64,000 bases of DNA from Pseudomonas sp. dw_612 (GTDB lineage Bacteria > Pseudomonadota > Gammaproteobacteria > Pseudomonadales > Pseudomonadaceae), in NCBI RefSeq assembly GCF_018449725.1, contig NZ_JAAVVC010000004.1, positions 1 through 64,000 on the forward strand. Direction: 5' to 3'. Below are positions 1 through 10,330 of the stretch, in pieces. Positions within the stretch are counted from its first letter, which is position 1. Every line of letters begins with the position of its first letter. Under the pieces are notes generated by a model, which was not told the DNA's origin, searched no databases, and worked only from the letters and a program-made list of their open reading frames with translations. The position numbers were made by a program, and so were the translations under genes.

Positions 1-3000
1 CACCGGCATCGAAGCTCCGGCCAACAACCCCAATGTAGCGGCTTGCGCCAACACCACGGCTGGCGCACTGTCCCCCAGCATGTAGGCAATTCGGTCCAAT
101 GGATACGAAGGATCCAGCGGCACATAACCCCCGCCCGCCTTCAGAATCGCCAGCAACCCGACGACCATGTCAGAAGAACGCTCAACACAAATCGCCACAC
201 GAGAATCCGGCCGCACACCCTGCCCGCGCAGGTAATGCGCCAACCGGTTAGCCTTTTGATTCAGCTCGCGATAGCTCAACTGTTCCAAGCCATGAATGAC
301 GGCAATCGCTTCCGGCGTGCGCTCTACCTGCGCCTCAAACAACCCATGAACCGTCTCGTCCAGCGGAAACGAAACCTCAGTCGCATTGAACTCCTGCACC
401 ACCTGCCGACGCTCATCCGCCGACAAAATATCCAGCTGATCCACTGCCAACCCCGGCGCAAACTCCAGCGCATCCACCAGGCTCGCCAGTGCGGTCTGCA
501 TATAAGCGCCAACCCGCCAGGCATCCACCGCCCCCGCCGTCTGCACGCTCAACAGGAAACCTTCGCCCTGGTCGTCCACCGACAACATGCACGGATAATT
601 GGTGCGTTCCATCACGCCCAACACTTCAGTGCCGCCCCACAGTTCGACGCCATCGTTGTCCTGATGCGCACTGTGCCGATAGTTCAGCAGCGCGCTGAAC
701 AGCGGCAACGACGCCGGCACCCCGCTGCAACGCTGGGCCAGTGCCAGCGAGGCATGCTCATGGCCGAGCAACGCGGTCAGCCGCGCATGGGTGGCTTTCA
801 CGCCGCTGCGCACATCCTGCGCACCGACCTTCACCCGCAACGGCAACGTGTTGATGAACATCCCCAGCGCGCGGTCCGAGCCCACGCCACCCTGCATCCG
901 TCCCAGCAACACCGTACCGAACACCACATCGTCGCGGCCGGATACGCGACCCAACACCCGGGCCCACGCCAAGTGATGCAGGCTCGCTGCACTCACCCCC
1001 AACAGCCGCGCCTGGGTGCGCAGACGCTGACTCAGCAGCGGATCGAGGTTCAGTTTCACTTCCTGAATGCCGCGACCGTCACCCTGCACTTCATGCAAGC
1101 CGAACGGTAGCGTCGGCTCATCGACATCGCCCAGCATGTCGCGGAAGAATCGTTCATGTTGCTCGCGGCTCACGCCCAGCAAGGCCTGGGCCACGTAGTT
1201 GCGATACGGCGTGGCGGCGCTCAGGTGTCCGGCTTCACCGTTTTGGCAAGCCAGCATCTCATCGTGCATCACATCCAGCGCGGTGTGGTCGAGGGCGATG
1301 TGGTGAAACAGCAGAATCGCCACCCAACGCTGGTTGCTCGCATCCCAGGCGCAGGCCAGGTGCATCAGCGGTGCGTTGCCCAGATCAAGACGCGTGTGTG
1401 CCGGATCGAAACGCTGGCCCAATTGCTTGGCGACGTCGCCCAACGCAGGATCGACGGCGATTTCTTCGACGCTCAGGTGTGCCTGACGCAACACCACTTG
1501 CAGCGGATCGTCCAGTCCTTCCCAGACCATCGCCGTGCGCAGGATGTCGTGGCGGTCGATCATCGCCTGCAAGGCCTGCACAAAGCCGTCGAGCTGGGCA
1601 CGACTGGTCATGGCGAACGACGCTTGCAACAGGTACGGATCGCCCTGCTCGGCGGAAATATGGTGGTAAAGAATGCCCTCCTGCAGCGGCGCCAACGGGT
1701 AGATGTCCTGCACGTTGCCCACGCCGCCCGGGATTTTCGCTACGACTTGATCAATCGTTTCCTGGCTCAACGTCACCAACGTCAGCATCGCCGGGGTGAT
1801 GTGCGCGGCATCAAGCGGGATGCCATTGGCCGGCACCACCACTTCGGTGCTGCCGCCGATCGCCGCCGCGAGTGCCGCCAGGGTCGGTTGACCGAACAGC
1901 ACCCGCACATCGGCGCTCAATCCGGCCTGACGCATGCGTTCGATCAGTTTCACCGCCAGCAGCGAATGCCCGCCGAGTTCAAAGAAATGGTCGTGCCGCC
2001 CCACTTGCGCCACACCGAGCACTTCGGCCCACAGGCTGGCCAGGGTGGTTTCCAAATGGCCGATGGGGGCTTCGTATTCGCGGCTGGCAAACGCGTCGGC
2101 GTCAGGCGCCGGCAGTGCGCGGCGATCAAGCTTGCCGTTGGGTGACAGCGGCAGTTTTTTCAGCAGCACGTAGGCGGCCGGGACCATGTAGTCCGGTAAC
2201 AGCGCCTGAAGGTGCGCGCGCAGGGAGTCGGCATCCGGCGCTGCATCCAGGGTTTGCGCGGTGAAATACGCCACCAGGCGCTTGTCGCCGGGGCTGTCCT
2301 CGCGGGCGAGCACCGCCGCCGACCTGACGCCGGGATGCTGGCCGAGCCGGGATTCAATCTCGCCCAATTCGACGCGGAAACCGCGAATCTTGATCTGATC
2401 GTCGTTACGGCCCAGGTAATCGATGCAGCCGTCGGCCTGATAACGACCGAGGTCGCCAGTCTTGTACAAACGCCCACCCGCAGTGAACGGGTCGCGAATA
2501 AAGCGCTCGGCGGTCATGTCCGGGCGATTCAGGTAACCCCGCGCGACGCAGGCGCCGCCAATGTGAATCTCGCCAGCGACGCCGACCGGGACCGGTTGCA
2601 GGTGTTCGTCCAGCAAATAGATTCGGGTATTGGCCACTGGATGCCCGATTGCCGGCAAGATTGGCCAGGTCGCCACATCATCCGCCAGCGTCAGCGCGGT
2701 GGTGACGTGGGATTCGGTCGGACCGTAATGGTTGTGCAGGCGGCAGCCCGGCAGACGCTCGAAGAACGCACGGATCTGTGGCGTGATGCGCAGTTGCTCG
2801 CCAGCGGTGATGACATCGCGCAAGGCACACGTCAGTGGCCCGGTCGCGCCGTCGCTGATCACGCTTTCAGCCAATGCTTGCAGCGCAACGCATGGCAGGT
2901 ACAGGCGTTCGATCCGTTGCTGGCCGATATGCTGGAACAATGCGTGGAAATTCAGGCGCGTGTCGGCATGGATCAAGGACAGTTCGGCGCCCGCGCACAG

Positions 3001-6000
3001 CGTGCTGAAGACTTCCTGGAACGCCACGTCAAAACCCAGGGCGGCAAACTGCAAGGTGCGCGCCGGTTCCAATTGCGCGAGTTGCCACTGCATCAGGTTG
3101 ACCAGCGGCGCGTGCGCCATGGCCACACCCTTGGGCTGGCCGGTCGAACCGGAGGTGTAGATCACATACGCCAAGTGCTGCGCGGTCAGTTCACGAACAT
3201 CGGGATTGGCCAGCGGCTGACCGCTGATACCGGCGTCGAGCAACAGCACCGGCACGCTCACCGACGGGAAACGGTCTTGCAAGCGACGCTGGGTCAGCAG
3301 CACTTTCGGCGCGCTGTCATCCAGCATGTAAGCCAGACGCTCGGTGGGATACGCCGGGTCCAGCGGCACATAACCGGCGCCGGCCTTGAGGATACCGATC
3401 AACCCCGCAACCATTTCCAGGCTGCGGTCCACGCAAATCGCCACGCGGTCATCCGCGCCAATGCCCAGTTCGATCAAGCGATGGGCAATCTGGTTGGCGC
3501 GCTGATTGAGCTCGCCATAACTGAGGCGCTGGTCTTCATAGGTCACCGCGATTGCATCAGGCTGCTCGGCGGCATGCGCTTCAAACAACTGATGGATCAG
3601 CCCCGACGGATAGTCCGCGTCAAAGGCATTGAAGTCCTCAAGCACCTGCCGGCGTTCGATAGCCGGCAGGAATGCAAGGTGTTGCAGCGGTGTGTTCGTA
3701 TCGTGATCCAGTGCATCGACCAACGCTTCAAGCACGGTATGCATATAGCCGCAAACCCGCTGGGCACCGATACCGGCGACAGCCTGCACCGTCAATCCGA
3801 ACGATTGGCCCAAATCATCCACCGACAACGACAGCGGAAAGTTGGTCCGCTCTTCGCCGCCCAGCAGCGTCACGCCCGCCCAGCGCCGCGCATTGCCGGC
3901 ATCCTGCGGAGCTTGCGCGCCCACGGCGGCATGCCGGTAGTTCATCAGTGCGCTGAACAGCGGCGCCGGTGCAGCAACGCCGCTGCAACGCTGGGCCAAA
4001 GACAACGGCGCATGTTCGTGGCCCATCAGTGCGGCCAGTCGAGCATGGGTGGTTTTCAGTGCCGCCAACACGCCTTGGTCGCCAGCATCGACGCGCAGCG
4101 GCAAGGTGTTGATGAACATGCCCAAGGCACGCTCGGCATCCTCGCCACTGTGCAAACGGCCCATCAGCACCGTGCCGAATACCACGTCCTGACGCCCCGC
4201 GAGGCGCCCGACCACCTGACCCCAGGCCAAGTGATGCAGGCTGGCGCTGCTGACGCCCAAACGCCGGGCCTGGGCGCGCAAACGCTGACCCAGTTCGGCA
4301 TCCAGCGGCAGCGACGCCTCTTCCATCCCGCTGCCATCGCCTTGCACATCCTGCAAACCGAACGGCAGGGTTGGTTCGTCGACGTCCCCGAGCATCTCGC
4401 TGAAAAACGCTTCCTGTTGCGCCTGACTCGCCCCGAGCCGAACCTGCGCCACGTAATTGCGATAAGGCACCGACACCGGCAACTGTGCCGAGCGGCCCTC
4501 ACTGAAGGCCTCAATTTCCTGGCCCAACAGTGCCAGCGACGTCGCATCGTCGATCAAATGATGGAACAGCAAAATCGCGACCCAGCTCGCGCCGGCCACA
4601 TCTTCGGCGAAATGGAGGCGCATCAACGGCGCCTGGCGCAGATCGAAACGGGTGTGACGCGGGTCGAATTGCGTCTGCAATTGCTCGGCGATGTCGCCCT
4701 GAGTCGGGTCCAGCGTGACTTCGAAAGCGCCCAATCGGGCTTCTCGCCAGACCACTTGCACCGGTTCGTCCAGCCCTTCCCACACCACCGAAGTGCGCAG
4801 GATGTCGTGGCGCTCGATCACCGATTGCAGGGACTGTACGAACCTATCCAGTTGTGCGCGACTGCCCATGCGCAGCGTGGCTTGCAGCAGGTACGGATCG
4901 CCGATTTCAGTGGCCAAGTGGTGATAGAGGATGCCTACCTGCAACGACACCAGCCCGTAGATGTCCTGCACATTCGCCACACCGCCCGGCACGGTGGCGA
5001 CGATGCGATCGATCTCGTCCTGGCGCAGCGTGGCCAGGGGCAGCATGTCTGGAGTGATGCGCGTGCAGTCCCGGGCGATGCCATTGGCCGGCACGACAAT
5101 TCCGCTGCTCGCACCTGCGGCAGCGGCGAGGGTCGCCAGGGTTGGCTGGCCGAACAGCACGCGCACGTCGGCGCTGAGGTTGGCCTGACGCATGCGTTCG
5201 ATCAGCTTGACCGCCAACAGCGAATGTCCGCCCAGTTCAAAGAAGCGGTCGTGGCGCCCGACCTGCTCGACTCCGAGCAAATCGACCCACAACGCGGCCA
5301 GGGTGATTTCAACCGCACCTTCCGGCGCTTCATAGTCGCGACTGGCATAGGCCGCAGAGTCCGGCGCCGGCAAGGCCTTGCGGTCGAGTTTGCCGTTGGC
5401 GGTCAGCGGGAATGAGGTCAGGGTCACAAAGGCGCTGGGCACCATGTATTCGGCCAATGAGCCGAGCAATTGGGTGCGCAGTTCGGTGGCGGACAGCGAT
5501 GCGCCGTCCTGTGCGATGACATAGGCCACGAGGCGCTTGTCGCCCGGTTCGTCTTCACGGGCGATGACCACGGCTTCGCGCACCTGGTCGCAGGCCGCGA
5601 GTTTGGCTTCGATTTCACCCAGTTCGATACGGAAACCGCGAATCTTCACCTGATCGTCGTTGCGCCCCAGGTATTCAAGGTTGCCGTCCGCCAGCCAGCG
5701 ACCTAGGTCACCGGTGCGATACATCCGCGCGTGAGGTGCGTCGGTGAAAGGGTCGGCGAGAAATCGCGTGGCGTTCAGCTCCGGACGGTTCAGGTAACCC
5801 CGCGCCACGCCGGCGCCACCGACATACAACTCACCCTCGACGCCGACCGGCACCGCTTGGCCATGGGCATCGAGCAGGTACAGACGCAAATCAGGAATGC
5901 GCTTGCCAATCGGGCTGATGCCGACCAGTTGCGCATCGGCGGCAGTCAACGGGCGATAGGTCACGTGTACCGTGGTTTCGGTGATGCCGTACATGTTGAC

Positions 6001-8262
6001 CAATTGCGTTTTTGCGTTGGCTTCGCGGGCGTACCACGGTTTGAGAATCCCGGTTTCCAGCGCTTCGCCGCCAAAGATGACTTGGCGCAGGTTGTGGCTA
6101 AGGTCGCTTTCGCCTTGGGCCGCGATCAATTGTCGGAAGGCGCTCGGCGTCTGGTTCAGCACCGTGACACCGGCCTCGCACAGCAACGCATAACAATCCG
6201 CTGGCGAACGGCTGACCAGTTGCGGCACCACCAGCAAACGGCCGCCATGGGTCAGCGCGCCCCAGATTTCCCAGACCGAGAAGTCGAAGGCGAAGGAATG
6301 GAACAAGGCCCAGACGTCTTGCGGACCGAAGTTGAACCACGCGTCAGTCGCCGAAAACAACCGCGCGACGTTGCGATGTTCGACCATCACACCCTTGGGC
6401 AGACCGGTCGAACCGGAGGTATAGATCACATAAGCCAAATGGTGCGCCAGCGTGCTTACAACGGGATTATGCTGCAGATCCGACGCTTCGAGCTGATCGA
6501 GCAACAGCACCGGAGCATCCAGTGCAGGCAGCAATTCACGCAAGTTCGATTGAGTCAGCAACGCAACCGGCGCGCTGTCGTCGAGCATGAATGTCAGGCG
6601 TTCCAGCGGATAGGCCGGGTCCAGCGGCACATACCCCGCGCCGGATTTCAGGATCCCCAACAGGCCGACGATCATTTCCAGACCACGCTCAACGCAAATC
6701 GCCACGCGATCATCCGGGCAAACGCCCAGGTCCAGCAGTCGATGCGCGACCTGGTTGGCACGGGCATTCAATTCGCTGTAGGTCAGTCGCTGGTCTTCAA
6801 ACACCACCGCCACCGCATCGGGTTGCGCGAGCACTTGGGCTTCGAACAGACCATGGATCGTGCGGTCCTGCTCATACGCCGTTTCAGTGGCGTTCCAGGT
6901 TTGCAGCGTCAGCGCTTCTTGCGGCGTCGGCAGCAGAAAACCATGAACTGGCAGGGTGTCATCGGCCAACCCCTGCTCAAGCACATGCATAAAGCGCTCA
7001 ACCATCGCCTCGACATCGGTTTGCTTGAAATACGCCTCGTTGTAGGTGAAGTGCATCCACGCTGTTTCATCGTGGGGGCTGGTGCGGATGTGAATGGTCA
7101 GCGGCGTCTGTTCATGGTTGCTCGAGCTCTTCACCACACTGGCCGGCGCCTGGCCATACATGAATTGATGATCGACTTGCTCATAAGAGAACGCTAGGTC
7201 GTACAACTGGCCGCGGTCGTCGCGACGCAACCCCAGCGACCGATTCATATCGCTGAGCGGATAACGCTGGTGGCGATAATCCTGTTTAAGCGTGCGCGCG
7301 ACCTCCCGCGCCAGTTCTGCGAACGACAGTTCATCGCTGAACTGCAAGCGCACGGCACTCACTTGGGTGAACAAGCCCAGGGTGTTGCGGAAATTCGCAT
7401 TGGAACGGTTGAGGATCGGCAAACCGATCACCAACTCATCGCGCTCGGGCGTGCGGACGAAATAGACGTACAGCGCGGCCAACAGCACGTGGAAGCGCGA
7501 GACCTGAAGCGATTGCGCCAAGGCGTCGATGCGGTCGTTCAGCGAGTGCGGATAACGCTGGGTCACCACGCGGCTCGGCGCCCCGCGATCCGGGTACTGG
7601 TCGCGGTAACGGGCAACAAACAACGGCTCCGGCACGTCCCGGTATTTTTCCAGCCAATACGCCTGGTCACGGGCGAAACGCGGGGAGTCGCGATACCGCG
7701 CATCGTCGTGGATGAACTCCACATAGGACGGTGCCGACAGGTCAGGCTGCTGGTTATTCTCCAGTGCGCTGTACAACTCACCGACCGAATCGAACATCAG
7801 GCTGATGCCCCAGCCATCCTGGATCAGGTGGTGAACGTGGGCGACGAAGTAGAACGAGGTTTCACTGAGCTTGGCCAGGTGAAAACGGAACAGCTGTTGG
7901 CCATCCAGAGAAAAAGGAATCTCGATTTCTTGCTGCATCCAGACTTGCACCGCTGCCTCGGGATCGGCGTGATCAGAAAAGTCCCGCAGCTCAACCTGCT
8001 CAACCATGGCGGCGGCCAGCGCCTGCATTGGCGCGCCCTCTTCGCCTACGTTGGGCAGCAGCACGGTGCGCAGGGCATCGTGCTTCTGAATCAGCAACTC
8101 GATCGCCCGCTGGAAACGCTCGGGATCGATGCGGCCCTTGATCTGGATGTAGCCGCCGATGGTGTACAGCGGCGAATCGCCCTGGGTCATCTGGTCCAGC
8201 CAGATATCGCGCTGCGCGGCGGTCAGCGGGTACATTTCAGACAGATCGAGACGTTGATTCAT
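1..8262 (-). CDS. Peptin-type nonribosomal peptide synthetase, 5' part (C-A-T-E/C-A-T-E/C-A...)
   Basis: The first 2754 residues are in the window, without a stop; the 3' end lies beyond base 1. The start ATG at 8262 has a GTGGAG Shine-Dalgarno 8 nt upstream. Domain order: C1 (HHLIQDG near residue 141, WLDQ/YTIGG-type front, probably a fatty-acyl starter C); A1 (about 455-950) with code D-F-W-N-I-G-M-V-H, the known Thr code; T1 (GGHSLL near 1012); dual epimerisation/condensation domain (HHLATEIGD near 1118, second motif HHLIDDA near 1235); A2 (about 1530-2020) with code D-V-Q-Y-I-A-H-V-T, Pro-like; T2 (near 2095); second dual E/C (HHISAEQGD near 2200, HHIALDH near 2321); A3, cut by the edge before its specificity residues. 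HH[IL]xxxxGD is the established dual E/C signature. Acyl-Thr(Dhb)-Pro at the start is how syringopeptin-family peptides begin, so I infer a peptin synthetase. Product length cannot be judged here. Confidence 0.93.
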   Translation of the reverse strand, partial: MNQRLDLSEMYPLTAAQRDIWLDQMTQGDSPLYTIGGYIQIKGRIDPERFQRAIELLIQKHDALRTVLLPNVGEEGAPMQALAAAMVEQVELRDFSDHADPEAAVQVWMQQEIEIPFSLDGQQLFRFHLAKLSETSFYFVAHVHHLIQDGWGISLMFDSVGELYSALENNQQPDLSAPSYVEFIHDDARYRDSPRFARDQAYWLEKYRDVPEPLFVARYRDQYPDRGAPSRVVTQRYPHSLNDRIDALAQSLQVSRFHVLLAALYVYFVRTPERDELVIGLPILNRSNANFRNTLGLFTQVSAVRLQFSDELSFAELAREVARTLKQDYRHQRYPLSDMNRSLGLRRDDRGQLYDLAFSYEQVDHQFMYGQAPASVVKSSSNHEQTPLTIHIRTSPHDETAWMHFTYNEAYFKQTDVEAMVERFMHVLEQGLADDTLPVHGFLLPTPQEALTLQTWNATETAYEQDRTIHGLFEAQVLAQPDAVAVVFEDQRLTYSELNARANQVAHRLLDLGVCPDDRVAICVERGLEMIVGLLGILKSGAGYVPLDPAYPLERLTFMLDDSAPVALLTQSNLRELLPALDAPVLLLDQLEASDLQHNPVVSTLAHHLAYVIYTSGSTGLPKGVMVEHRNVARLFSATDAWFNFGPQDVWALFHSFAFDFSVWEIWGALTHGGRLLVVPQLVSRSPADCYALLCEAGVTVLNQTPSAFRQLIAAQGESDLSHNLRQVIFGGEALETGILKPWYAREANAKTQLVNMYGITETTVHVTYRPLTAADAQLVGISPIGKRIPDLRLYLLDAHGQAVPVGVEGELYVGGAGVARGYLNRPELNATRFLADPFTDAPHARMYRTGDLGRWLADGNLEYLGRNDDQVKIRGFRIELGEIEAKLAACDQVREAVVIAREDEPGDKRLVAYVIAQDGASLSATELRTQLLGSLAEYMVPSAFVTLTSFPLTANGKLDRKALPAPDSAAYASRDYEAPEGAVEITLAALWVDLLGVEQVGRHDRFFELGGHSLLAVKLIERMRQANLSADVRVLFGQPTLATLAAAAGASSGIVVPANGIARDCTRITPDMLPLATLRQDEIDRIVATVPGGVANVQDIYGLVSLQVGILYHHLATEIGDPYLLQATLRMGSRAQLDRFVQSLQSVIERHDILRTSVVWEGLDEPVQVVWREARLGAFEVTLDPTQGDIAEQLQTQFDPRHTRFDLRQAPLMRLHFAEDVAGASWVAILLFHHLIDDATSLALLGQEIEAFSEGRSAQLPVSVPYRNYVAQVRLGASQAQQEAFFSEMLGDVDEPTLPFGLQDVQGDGSGMEEASLPLDAELGQRLRAQARRLGVSSASLHHLAWGQVVGRLAGRQDVVFGTVLMGRLHSGEDAERALGMFINTLPLRVDAGDQGVLAALKTTHARLAALMGHEHAPLSLAQRCSGVAAPAPLFSALMNYRHAAVGAQAPQDAGNARRWAGVTLLGGEERTNFPLSLSVDDLGQSFGLTVQAVAGIGAQRVCGYMHTVLEALVDALDHDTNTPLQHLAFLPAIERRQVLEDFNAFDADYPSGLIHQLFEAHAAEQPDAIAVTYEDQRLSYGELNQRANQIAHRLIELGIGADDRVAICVDRSLEMVAGLIGILKAGAGYVPLDPAYPTERLAYMLDDSAPKVLLTQRRLQDRFPSVSVPVLLLDAGISGQPLANPDVRELTAQHLAYVIYTSGSTGQPKGVAMAHAPLVNLMQWQLAQLEPARTLQFAALGFDVAFQEVFSTLCAGAELSLIHADTRLNFHALFQHIGQQRIERLYLPCVALQALAESVISDGATGPLTCALRDVITAGEQLRITPQIRAFFERLPGCRLHNHYGPTESHVTTALTLADDVATWPILPAIGHPVANTRIYLLDEHLQPVPVGVAGEIHIGGACVARGYLNRPDMTAERFIRDPFTAGGRLYKTGDLGRYQADGCIDYLGRNDDQIKIRGFRVELGEIESRLGQHPGVRSAAVLAREDSPGDKRLVAYFTAQTLDAAPDADSLRAHLQALLPDYMVPAAYVLLKKLPLSPNGKLDRRALPAPDADAFASREYEAPIGHLETTLASLWAEVLGVAQVGRHDHFFELGGHSLLAVKLIERMRQAGLSADVRVLFGQPTLAALAAAIGGSTEVVVPANGIPLDAAHITPAMLTLVTLSQETIDQVVAKIPGGVGNVQDIYPLAPLQEGILYHHISAEQGDPYLLQASFAMTSRAQLDGFVQALQAMIDRHDILRTAMVWEGLDDPLQVVLRQAHLSVEEIAVDPALGDVAKQLGQRFDPAHTRLDLGNAPLMHLACAWDASNQRWVAILLFHHIALDHTALDVMHDEMLACQNGEAGHLSAATPYRNYVAQALLGVSREQHERFFRDMLGDVDEPTLPFGLHEVQGDGRGIQEVKLNLDPLLSQRLRTQARLLGVSAASLHHLAWARVLGRVSGRDDVVFGTVLLGRMQGGVGSDRALGMFINTLPLRVKVGAQDVRSGVKATHARLTALLGHEHASLALAQRCSGVPASLPLFSALLNYRHSAHQDNDGVELWGGTEVLGVMERTNYPCMLSVDDQGEGFLLSVQTAGAVDAWRVGAYMQTALASLVDALEFAPGLAVDQLDILSADERRQVVQEFNATEVSFPLDETVHGLFEAQVERTPEAIAVIHGLEQLSYRELNQKANRLAHYLRGQGVRPDSRVAICVERSSDMVVGLLAILKAGGGYVPLDPSYPLDRIAYMLGDSAPAVVLAQAATLGLLAGASMPV

Positions 8263-8370
8263 GCTCCGCACTCCACTGCACCAACGGCTTCAACCAAGGA
8301 AAAACCTGTCGCGACAAAGTCGCCCAACGCACGAGCAGCGATAAATTTCATAAGTTCCTTCTCGAAGATT

Positions 8371-8390
8371 TGTCAGTGCCGCCCGGTACA
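8371..8390. promoter_or_regulatory. syr-syp-box-like dyad upstream of the peptin NRPS
   Basis: The site reads TGTCAGT-N6-CGGTACA, against my recollection of the P. syringae syr-syp box, TGtCccg-N6-cggGaCA, bound by LuxR-type activators. It is 109 bp upstream of the NRPS start codon. Its right half is identical to that of the site at 10281. Binding is inferred from motif and position only. Confidence 0.5.
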
Positions 8391-8485
8391 CAAAGCACCG
8401 GGCACGCTTGGAGTGGGTACGGAATCAGTGCGCCGAACCGGCCTGTGGTCAGGCGCGGCGGCGGTGTCGGGAGATGTGGCGCGGT

Positions 8486-10216
8486 CTACGCCAGGGAGCT
8501 CAGGTTCTGGTCGCGAACGGTGCAGTTGATATCGGAGACGATGTGCCCGTCGGCCAACTTGATGATGCGGTCGGCCAGTTGGAAATATTGGTCGTCGTGG
8601 GTGATGATCAACACCGTTTTGCCCCGCCGTTTGAGGTCCGGCAGCAACTCTTCATAGAAGAATTTCTTGAACGGCGGATCCTGGTCAGCGGCCCACTCAT
8701 CGAGCACGTAGATCGGCCGGTCCTCCATGTAGGCGCAGACCAGGGCCAGGCGTTTTTGCTGGCCGTAAGACAGTTCCTTGGTGGTCGAATAACCGAGCCC
8801 GTCGATCTTGATTTTGTCGGCCAGGCCCAGGGTTTCCAGGTACTTCTGGGCCAGGGCAGGACTGCCCGCTTCCTCGTCCGGCCCGATCAGCCGGTTGAAC
8901 AGGTGGAAGTCGGAGAACACTGCGGAGAACAGGTCGCGGAAATCGCTGCGGCTGTCATCGGTGATGGCGGTGCCGTCGAGCAAGACTTCGCCGCTTTGCG
9001 GGATATAGAGACCGCAGATCACTTTGGCCAGCGTGCTTTTGCCGCAGCCATTGCCGCCGACGATGTAGATCAACTCACCGGACTGGATGCTCAAATCGAT
9101 AGGCCCCAGGCCAAAACCTGTCCCGGTCAGTTTGTCCTGGTAATGCATGCCCACTTCTTTGAGTTCGATGCTGTCCCAGTATTGCTTGTGTTCCAGCAAC
9201 AGCGTGGCCGGTGCTTCCGCTTCAACCGGGTCCGGGTGTGGGTCGTTGATCGAGAAGCCGAACTCGGCCAGGCGCGTACAGGCGATACGCCCACCCGCCA
9301 GGACCGGCATCGCCCCCACCAACAGCGACAGCGGTCCCATGATGTACAGCACCGCGAGCACACTGGCGGTCATGACTTTCGGGTCGAGGGCGATGACCAA
9401 TGGCGCGGCAAACAACAGGCAACCGATTAACAGCGACAGGGTGAACTGACCGACGTTATCGGCGGCGGTGTACCACAGGCGCTCGATGAAGTTGTAGCGT
9501 GCCACCCGAGTGGAAGACGCCTGGATCGCCGAGCGCGCAAACCAGCGACGACGGATGCCGTTGAGCTTCAGTTCCTTGAGGCCGAACACCAGGGCGTGGG
9601 TGTATTCGTTGAACGATGTGAATTCATCGCGGACCCGGCCGGAGTAACGGATGCCACCGAGGAAGAAGAACATGTACAGCAACACGCCGACGACCATCAG
9701 CGTCAGGGTCAAGGCGAACACCACCCACGACAGGTACGCCAGGTAAGCGATGCCGAAGATAAATACGGTCGCCTCGATCAACACCGTGGGCATGACCACC
9801 AGTGTGGTGTTCAGTTGCGGTATGTCATTGGTGAGCATGGTCAGCACATTCGGCGGGCCGCGGCGGTCGACTTCTTCCAGCGGCGTGGCGAGAATCTTGC
9901 GGCACAGCGCAATGCGCAACCGGGTCATGATGCGCATGCTGGCGTAGGCCGGAAACAGCGCGGCGCCATTACGGAAAATCAACGCCACCACGCTCAGGCC
10001 GACAAACCAGATCAGTGCATCGGTGCGCGAGCCTTCTTCATGAATGGCCTTGTTGATCACACTGACCACGGCGATGGATGCCACGCCGCTGATGATGCCG
10101 GTGATCAACGTGAAGAAGGTCAGCCAAGGATGACTGCGCCACAGCAGACGCATGACCGAGCCAGGTTTCGGCTTCTTATCCTTCTTTGGCTTCTTCTCTT
10201 TCTTCTCGCCTTTCAT
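8486..10216 (-). CDS. syrD: Cyclic-peptide export ABC transporter, SyrD-type fused TMD-NBD
   Basis: 576 aa. A Lys-rich cytoplasmic leader (residues 1-18) precedes a six-helix exporter membrane domain (about residues 22-320) and a C-terminal ATPase domain. Walker A reads GGNGCGKSTL, the signature LSYGQQKRLAL, and Walker B PIYVLDEWAADQDP. The half-transporter layout and length match the SyrD/PvdE family, inner-membrane exporters of lipopeptides or siderophore precursors in pseudomonads. It presumably works as a homodimer. The start ATG at 10216 has GAGG about 10 nt upstream, and a syr-syp-like box lies 65 bp further up (10281). It is on the same strand as the peptin NRPS, which starts 224 bp downstream, and as the SyrP-like gene. 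Likely cargo is the mycin and/or peptin; the sequence cannot say which. Confidence 0.9.
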   Translation of the reverse strand: MKGEKKEKKPKKDKKPKPGSVMRLLWRSHPWLTFFTLITGIISGVASIAVVSVINKAIHEEGSRTDALIWFVGLSVVALIFRNGAALFPAYASMRIMTRLRIALCRKILATPLEEVDRRGPPNVLTMLTNDIPQLNTTLVVMPTVLIEATVFIFGIAYLAYLSWVVFALTLTLMVVGVLLYMFFFLGGIRYSGRVRDEFTSFNEYTHALVFGLKELKLNGIRRRWFARSAIQASSTRVARYNFIERLWYTAADNVGQFTLSLLIGCLLFAAPLVIALDPKVMTASVLAVLYIMGPLSLLVGAMPVLAGGRIACTRLAEFGFSINDPHPDPVEAEAPATLLLEHKQYWDSIELKEVGMHYQDKLTGTGFGLGPIDLSIQSGELIYIVGGNGCGKSTLAKVICGLYIPQSGEVLLDGTAITDDSRSDFRDLFSAVFSDFHLFNRLIGPDEEAGSPALAQKYLETLGLADKIKIDGLGYSTTKELSYGQQKRLALVCAYMEDRPIYVLDEWAADQDPPFKKFFYEELLPDLKRRGKTVLIITHDDQYFQLADRIIKLADGHIVSDINCTVRDQNLSSLA

Positions 10217-10280
10217 TGATCGCTATCCTCAAATGGGCTCACCGCAGGGCATCAAGTGTACGGAGCGTGAGCAAATCGGC

Positions 10281-10300
10281 TGTCCCGGATTGCCGGTACA
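10281..10300. promoter_or_regulatory. syr-syp-box-like dyad upstream of the ABC transporter
   Basis: Reads TGTCCCG-N6-CGGTACA, differing from the recalled consensus TGtCccg-N6-cggGaCA at one arm position; it is the best match in the window. It lies 65 bp upstream of the transporter ATG, in the 114-bp gap after the SyrP-like gene. This implies the transporter has its own promoter. Confidence 0.65.
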
Positions 10301-10330
10301 AAACCGCAAATGCCTGGCACCCGGCCGCTG

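Noticed and set aside
8307..8316. Palindrome TGTCGCGACA upstream of the peptin NRPS as another syr-syp box
   Set aside because: It lacks the 6-bp spacer; a correctly spaced site lies at 8371.
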